Source: Candidatus Binatus sp. (GTDB lineage: Bacteria; Desulfobacterota; Binatia; Binatales; Binataceae). Taken from it: a stretch of DNA of 64,000 bases. A program made the position numbers and the translations under genes. Shown one piece after another: positions 60,909-64,000 of the stretch. Each line of letters starts with the position of its first letter. Position 1 is the stretch's first letter. The stretch covers positions 1-64,000 of the forward strand of contig NZ_JAUSKL010000107.1 of NCBI RefSeq assembly GCF_030646925.1, given 5' to 3'. The notes below the pieces were generated by a model. It saw only the letters and a program-made list of their open reading frames with translations, was not told the origin of the DNA and made no database searches.

Positions 60909-60934
60909 GTATGATAGAGGGTTCGACGGAGCGA

Positions 60935-61010
60935 GCGGGAATAGCTCAGTTGGTAGAGCGCGAGCCTTCCAAGCTCGGGGTCGCGGGTTCGAGTCCCGTT
61001 TCCCGCTCCA
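60935..61010 (+). tRNA. tRNA-Gly (anticodon TCC)
   Basis: Acceptor GCGGGAA pairs with TTCCCGC, the anticodon loop is TTCCAA with TCC in the centre, and CCA is encoded. Confidence 0.96.
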
Positions 61011-61108
61011 CAGGTTTGACGGTTTTGGGGCGCGTAGCAAGTAGAGAATCGTTCGGGGCGATCGAACGAGAATTGATTCCGGGATTTTTCCGGTTGAGCG
61101 CTACGGAC

Positions 61109-61181
<73 letters not shown>

Positions 61182-61233
61182 TTCCAATCTTGCGCCGTTT
61201 AAACGGCGCGCCGGTTTTGGAGCGGATGCGACT

Positions 61234-61386
61234 ATGAGAGATTTGATTTCACTGGCGTGCGAGGGTTGCAAGCAGCGCAACTACACCACCACCAAAAACA
61301 AGAAGACCCAGACCGACAAGTTTTCGATCAAGAAGTTCTGTCCGAAATGCCGGGCACATACGGTCCACAAAGAGAATAAAGTTTAG
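61234..61386 (+). CDS. rpmG: 50S ribosomal protein L33
   Basis: A 50-residue zinc-ribbon protein of the large ribosomal subunit, starting [17 protein letters not shown] and ending [17 protein letters not shown]. Two CxxC knuckles (CEGC and CPKC) show the zinc-binding form. It lies between tRNA-Thr and tRNA-Trp, as usual for the secE-nusG region. A GGAG is 12 bases upstream of the ATG. In many genomes tuf lies just before it; here it does not. Confidence 0.95.
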   Translation: MRDLISLACEGCKQRNYTTTKNKKTQTDKFSIKKFCPKCRAHTVHKENKV

Positions 61387-61456
61387 CCCGAGCGCGCCGG
61401 ATCCCCGTACGCAGGGCGCGGCGGCCGCGCGCGGGTATCGCCGGCAGTGGAAGCGA

Positions 61457-61534
61457 GGGCCAGTAGCTCCAATTGGCTAGAGCGTCGGACTCCAAATCCG
61501 AATGTTCCAGGTTCGAATCCTGGCTGGCCCGCCA
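61457..61534 (+). tRNA. tRNA-Trp (anticodon CCA)
   Basis: Acceptor GGGCCAG pairs with CTGGCCC, the anticodon loop is CTCCAAA, the discriminator is G and CCA is encoded. Confidence 0.95.
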
Positions 61535-61599
61535 TCTTGCGGGGAAGGGTAAATTTGCGCAAGGCCCGGATGGAGCGGTCCTTGCTTTGGATGCATTAA

Positions 61600-61803
61600 A
61601 TGGATAGATTAAAAAGTTACCTCAATCAGGGCGTAAACTTCTTCAAGGAAGCATGGACCGAACTCGCGAAGGTCCACTACCCCTCGCCCAAGGAGACCAT
61701 GCAGGCCACGATTGTGGTGGTGGGCCTGACAATAGTGATGTCCCTGTGGTTGGGAGTAGTTGATTTTTTCGCGGTGCGCGGCGTGCAGATGCTGCTCCGC
61801 TGA
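61600..61803 (+). CDS. secE: preprotein translocase subunit SecE
   Basis: A 67-residue single-span protein that clamps SecY in the translocon. An amphipathic helix (NFFKEAWTELAKVHYPSPKETM) with the conserved KV-PS/T-KET pattern precedes one membrane helix (ATIVVVGLTIVMSLWLGVVDF). It is the short, one-helix form of most bacteria. It sits between tRNA-Trp and nusG, its classic place. Confidence 0.96.
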   Translation: MDRLKSYLNQGVNFFKEAWTELAKVHYPSPKETMQATIVVVGLTIVMSLWLGVVDFFAVRGVQMLLR

Positions 61804-61871
61804 GCGGGCGGTATCGGCCACAGGAAACGATCGCGGGGAAATTAATCGGTAGGCCACGGCTCTGAAAAGAA

Positions 61872-62435
61872 ATGACTGAAGTTCTAAACGACACCGCCAA
61901 GCCTGGGATGAAGTGGTACGTGGTCCACACCTATTCCGGCTATGAGCACAAGGCCAAAGCCGCGCTCGAGGAGCGCGTGCGCTCGCTCCATATGGAGGAG
62001 AAGGTCGGCAAGGTGCTGGTGCCGATCGAGCGCGTGCAGGAACTCGGCAAGGGCGGGCAGCGCAAAGTCTCGAGCCGCAAATTTTTTCCTGGCTACATCT
62101 TCGTGCAGATGGTGCTCAACGACGAGACCTGGCACATAATCAAGAATACGCCGAAGATCACCGGCTTCGTCGGCCATTCGACCAATCCGCCGGAAGTGCC
62201 GGAATCGGAAGTCGGCGAGATCGAGCAGCAGATGGAAGAGGGGGCGCTCCGGCCCAAGCCCAAGGTGCTGTTCGAAGTCGGCGAGGCAATCAAGGTGGTG
62301 GACGGCCCGTTCCAGGACTTCAATGGCACGGTGGAAGAAGTCAAGCCCGAGAAGGGCAAGGTGCGGGTTTTGATCTCAATCTTCGGCCGCGCGACGCCGG
62401 TCGAACTCGATTTCGTGCAGGTGGAAAAAGCCTGA
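61872..62435 (+). CDS. nusG: transcription termination/antitermination factor NusG
   Basis: A 187-residue NusG. The NGN domain starts MKWYVVHTYSGYEHKAKAAL and includes KFFPGYIFVQM, which contacts RNA polymerase. GFVGHSTNPPEVPESE is the linker region. The C-terminal KOW domain reads VGEAIKVVDGPFQDFNGTVEEV with KGKVRVLISIFGR, the contact for Rho or ribosomal protein S10. Complete and normal. Confidence 0.97.
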   Translation: MTEVLNDTAKPGMKWYVVHTYSGYEHKAKAALEERVRSLHMEEKVGKVLVPIERVQELGKGGQRKVSSRKFFPGYIFVQMVLNDETWHIIKNTPKITGFVGHSTNPPEVPESEVGEIEQQMEEGALRPKPKVLFEVGEAIKVVDGPFQDFNGTVEEVKPEKGKVRVLISIFGRATPVELDFVQVEKA

Positions 62436-62595
62436 GACGACGACTGCGGCGCGAAACGACATTGAAGACGTCGCGCGGTTTGGCGATCGCGCTGCGAGAG
62501 CGAGCTCCGACGCATCCATCTGAATCTATCTGGAAGCTATCTGAACGAAAACTGAACTGAGTACGAATGACCGAACGGCAGGACTCTGAAATCAA

Positions 62596-63021
62596 GTGGC
62601 TAAGAAAGTAGTTGGATCGATTAAACTGCAAATACCCGCTGGCGCGGCGAATCCGTCGCCGCCGGTCGGGCCGGCGCTCGGCCAGCGCGGCGTCAATATC
62701 ATGGAGTTCTGCAAGGCGTTCAACGCGCAGACGCAGAACATGCAGGGACTAGTGATTCCGGTGGTGGTGACGGTCTATGCCGACCGCTCGTTCACCTTCA
62801 TCACCAAGAGTCCGCCCGCGTCGATCCTGCTGCTCCGCGCGGCCGGGGTCGAAAAGGGATCGCCGATGCCGAACAAGAACAAGGTCGGCAAGGTGACGCG
62901 CGCGCAGGTCGAAGAGATTGCCAAGACCAAGTTGAAGGATCTCACGGCGGCCGACTTGAGCGCGGCGATCAACACGGTCGCGGGCACTGCCCGGTCTATG
63001 GGTATCGATGTCACTGAGTGA
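62596..63021 (+). CDS. rplK: 50S ribosomal protein L11
   Basis: A 141-residue L11. [40 protein letters not shown] (key part [16 protein letters not shown]) is the factor-interacting N domain, and [14 protein letters not shown] closes the rRNA-binding C domain. The start is GTG. A 160-base leader separates it from nusG and contains three short direct repeats of ATCTG(A/G)A, which may be part of L1-mediated control of the operon. Confidence 0.97.
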   Translation: MAKKVVGSIKLQIPAGAANPSPPVGPALGQRGVNIMEFCKAFNAQTQNMQGLVIPVVVTVYADRSFTFITKSPPASILLLRAAGVEKGSPMPNKNKVGKVTRAQVEEIAKTKLKDLTAADLSAAINTVAGTARSMGIDVTE

Positions 63022-63075
63022 CATCGAGGATTGGGGAATCGACGTTACCGACTGAAGAGGACGGGCGCACAGAAG

Positions 63076-63786
63076 ATGGCAGGCAAGAAATATCAGGAAG
63101 CGGCCAAAAAGATCGATCGCGAGAAGCGCTATCCGCTCGACGAGGCGCTCAAGCTGGTGATCGATAACAAAGTCGCGAAGTTCGATGAAACGGTCGAGAT
63201 TGCGGTGCGGCTAGGGGTCGATCCGCGCCAGGCGGATCAGAATGTCCGCGGCACCGTCGTGCTGCCGCATGGTACCGGCTCGGTGGCGCGGGTGCTGGTC
63301 GTCGCGAAGGGCGAGAAAGAGCGTGAGGCGCGCGAGGCCGGCGCAGATTTCGTCGGCGGCGACGAGATAATCAAGAAAATCCAGGAAGAGAACTGGCTCG
63401 ACTTCGACCGCGTGATCGCGACGCCCGACATGATGGCGCAGGTCGGACGAATCGGCAAAATTTTAGGCCCGCGCGGCCTGATGCCCAATCCCAAGGTCGG
63501 CACCGTCACCTTCGACGTGGCGAAAGCGGTGGCGGAAATCAAGGCCGGCAAGGTCGATTACCGCGTGGACAAGGCGGGCGTCGTTCATGCGCGAGTCGGC
63601 AAGATCAGTTTCGGCCCGGATAAATTGCTCGAGAACACGCGCGCGCTGCTCGGCTCGATCGTACGCGCCAAACCGGCCAGCGCCAAGGGCAACTACGTGC
63701 GGAGCGTCGCGGTGAGCTCGACGATGGGCCCCGGAGTGCGGGTCGATACGGCGGCGGCCGCAGCGAAGGCATTGGCCGCGGCTTAA
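63076..63786 (+). CDS. rplA: 50S ribosomal protein L1
   Basis: A 236-residue L1 that forms the mobile stalk at the ribosomal E site. [25 protein letters not shown] and [19 protein letters not shown] are the family signatures (key residues [16 protein letters not shown]). The ATG at 63076 starts [14 protein letters not shown]; an upstream in-frame start adds 15 residues without family support. L1 commonly represses its own rplKA mRNA. Confidence 0.97.
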   Translation: MAGKKYQEAAKKIDREKRYPLDEALKLVIDNKVAKFDETVEIAVRLGVDPRQADQNVRGTVVLPHGTGSVARVLVVAKGEKEREAREAGADFVGGDEIIKKIQEENWLDFDRVIATPDMMAQVGRIGKILGPRGLMPNPKVGTVTFDVAKAVAEIKAGKVDYRVDKAGVVHARVGKISFGPDKLLENTRALLGSIVRAKPASAKGNYVRSVAVSSTMGPGVRVDTAAAAAKALAAA

Positions 63787-63832
63787 AGCATCGCGGCGCG
63801 TTTGGACAAGATTGGATTCGGATAGAAATTAG

Positions 63833-64000
63833 ATGAAGAAGCAAGAAAAGACCGCGCTGGTCGATGACCTGAAGCAGAGTTTCGGGCGCGCGAGTATCGC
63901 GCTCGTGTCGGAATACCGCGGGATGACTGCGGCGGAATCGACCGAGATGCGGCGACGCCTGCGGGCCGTGCGCGGCGAGATGCGAATCGCGAAAAACACG
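63833..64000 (+). CDS. rplJ: 50S ribosomal protein L10, N-terminal part
   Basis: Fifty-six codons are present before the window ends. The reading MKKQEKTALVDDLKQSF, then ASIALVSEYRGMTAAESTEMRRRLR and MRIAKNT, matches the rRNA-binding N domain of L10. It follows rplA by 46 bases; rplL would be expected next, outside the window. Confidence 0.95.
   Translation, partial: MKKQEKTALVDDLKQSFGRASIALVSEYRGMTAAESTEMRRRLRAVRGEMRIAKNT

Overview
The window is a piece of a GC-rich chromosome from a diderm bacterium. The outer envelope is shown by LptF/LptG, the heptose enzyme HldE, a TolC-type outer-membrane factor and an L,D-transpeptidase/endopeptidase pair. Two proteins look F420- or flavin-linked (an LLM-class luciferase-like oxidoreductase and an Rv0121-type PPOX protein). 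Lysyl-tRNA synthetase is the class I type, and one peroxiredoxin-like gene appears to use selenocysteine. Together with many SDR, SnoaL-like and acyl-CoA genes this resembles an uncultivated soil or groundwater lineage near Desulfobacterota/Binatota. That placement is inference; no rRNA gene is present to test it.

Layout. 0-1 kb: end of a VTT/DedA-type membrane protein and a VapBC-like module whose toxin is frameshifted. 0.9-5.1 kb (minus): the SAM cycle pair metK-ahcY behind a structured leader, an HPr-like protein and a DHH phosphoesterase. 5.2-11.6 kb: zinc-ribbon protein and class I lysS, then hemW, murJ and hldE. 11.8-23.5 kb: catabolic genes with five SDRs, an HpaB-family protein, an operon of PLP dehydratase, Asp/Glu-racemase-like protein and EutBC, an LLM oxidoreductase and SnoaL-like proteins. 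23.6-25.2 kb: an islet with an orphan AbrB antitoxin, an SDR remnant and an Mrr endonuclease beside tRNA-Leu(CAA). 25.3-34.9 kb (minus): selenium-binding protein/methanethiol oxidase homologue, His-rich membrane protein, two-component system and a tripartite RND efflux pump. 35.0-37.6 kb: a BsuBI/PstI-type restriction-modification pair. 37.7-43.4 kb: crotonase, L,D-transpeptidase plus M15 endopeptidase, the selenoprotein, a cupin-like secreted protein, a broken phzF and a methyltransferase. 43.4-46.3 kb: a defence-like patch with a HEPN/AbiU2-like protein and an EVE-domain nuclease candidate. 46.4-56.8 kb: thiolase, hydroxyacyl-CoA dehydrogenase, zwf, VanZ and a tightly packed operon of lipoate-ligase-like, HEAT, PPOX, M24 peptidase, HAD and GST genes. 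57.1-60.5 kb: lptFG and rlmB. 60.7-64 kb: tRNA-Thr, Tyr, Gly, Thr, rpmG, tRNA-Trp, secE, nusG, rplK, rplA, rplJ, the classic translation cluster but without tuf.

The strongest new observation is an in-frame TGA at 40989-40991 in a peroxiredoxin-like gene. It sits where the peroxidatic cysteine should be (GHW-U-PFC) and is followed by a hairpin that fits a bacterial SECIS element. The defence content (Mrr, PstI-like R-M, HEPN-like and EVE-nuclease candidates) lies in three separate insertions that look lower in GC than the flanks. At least two dispersed palindromic repeat families occupy intergenic space. Two genes (the PIN toxin and phzF) carry lesions that are either real decay or assembly errors.
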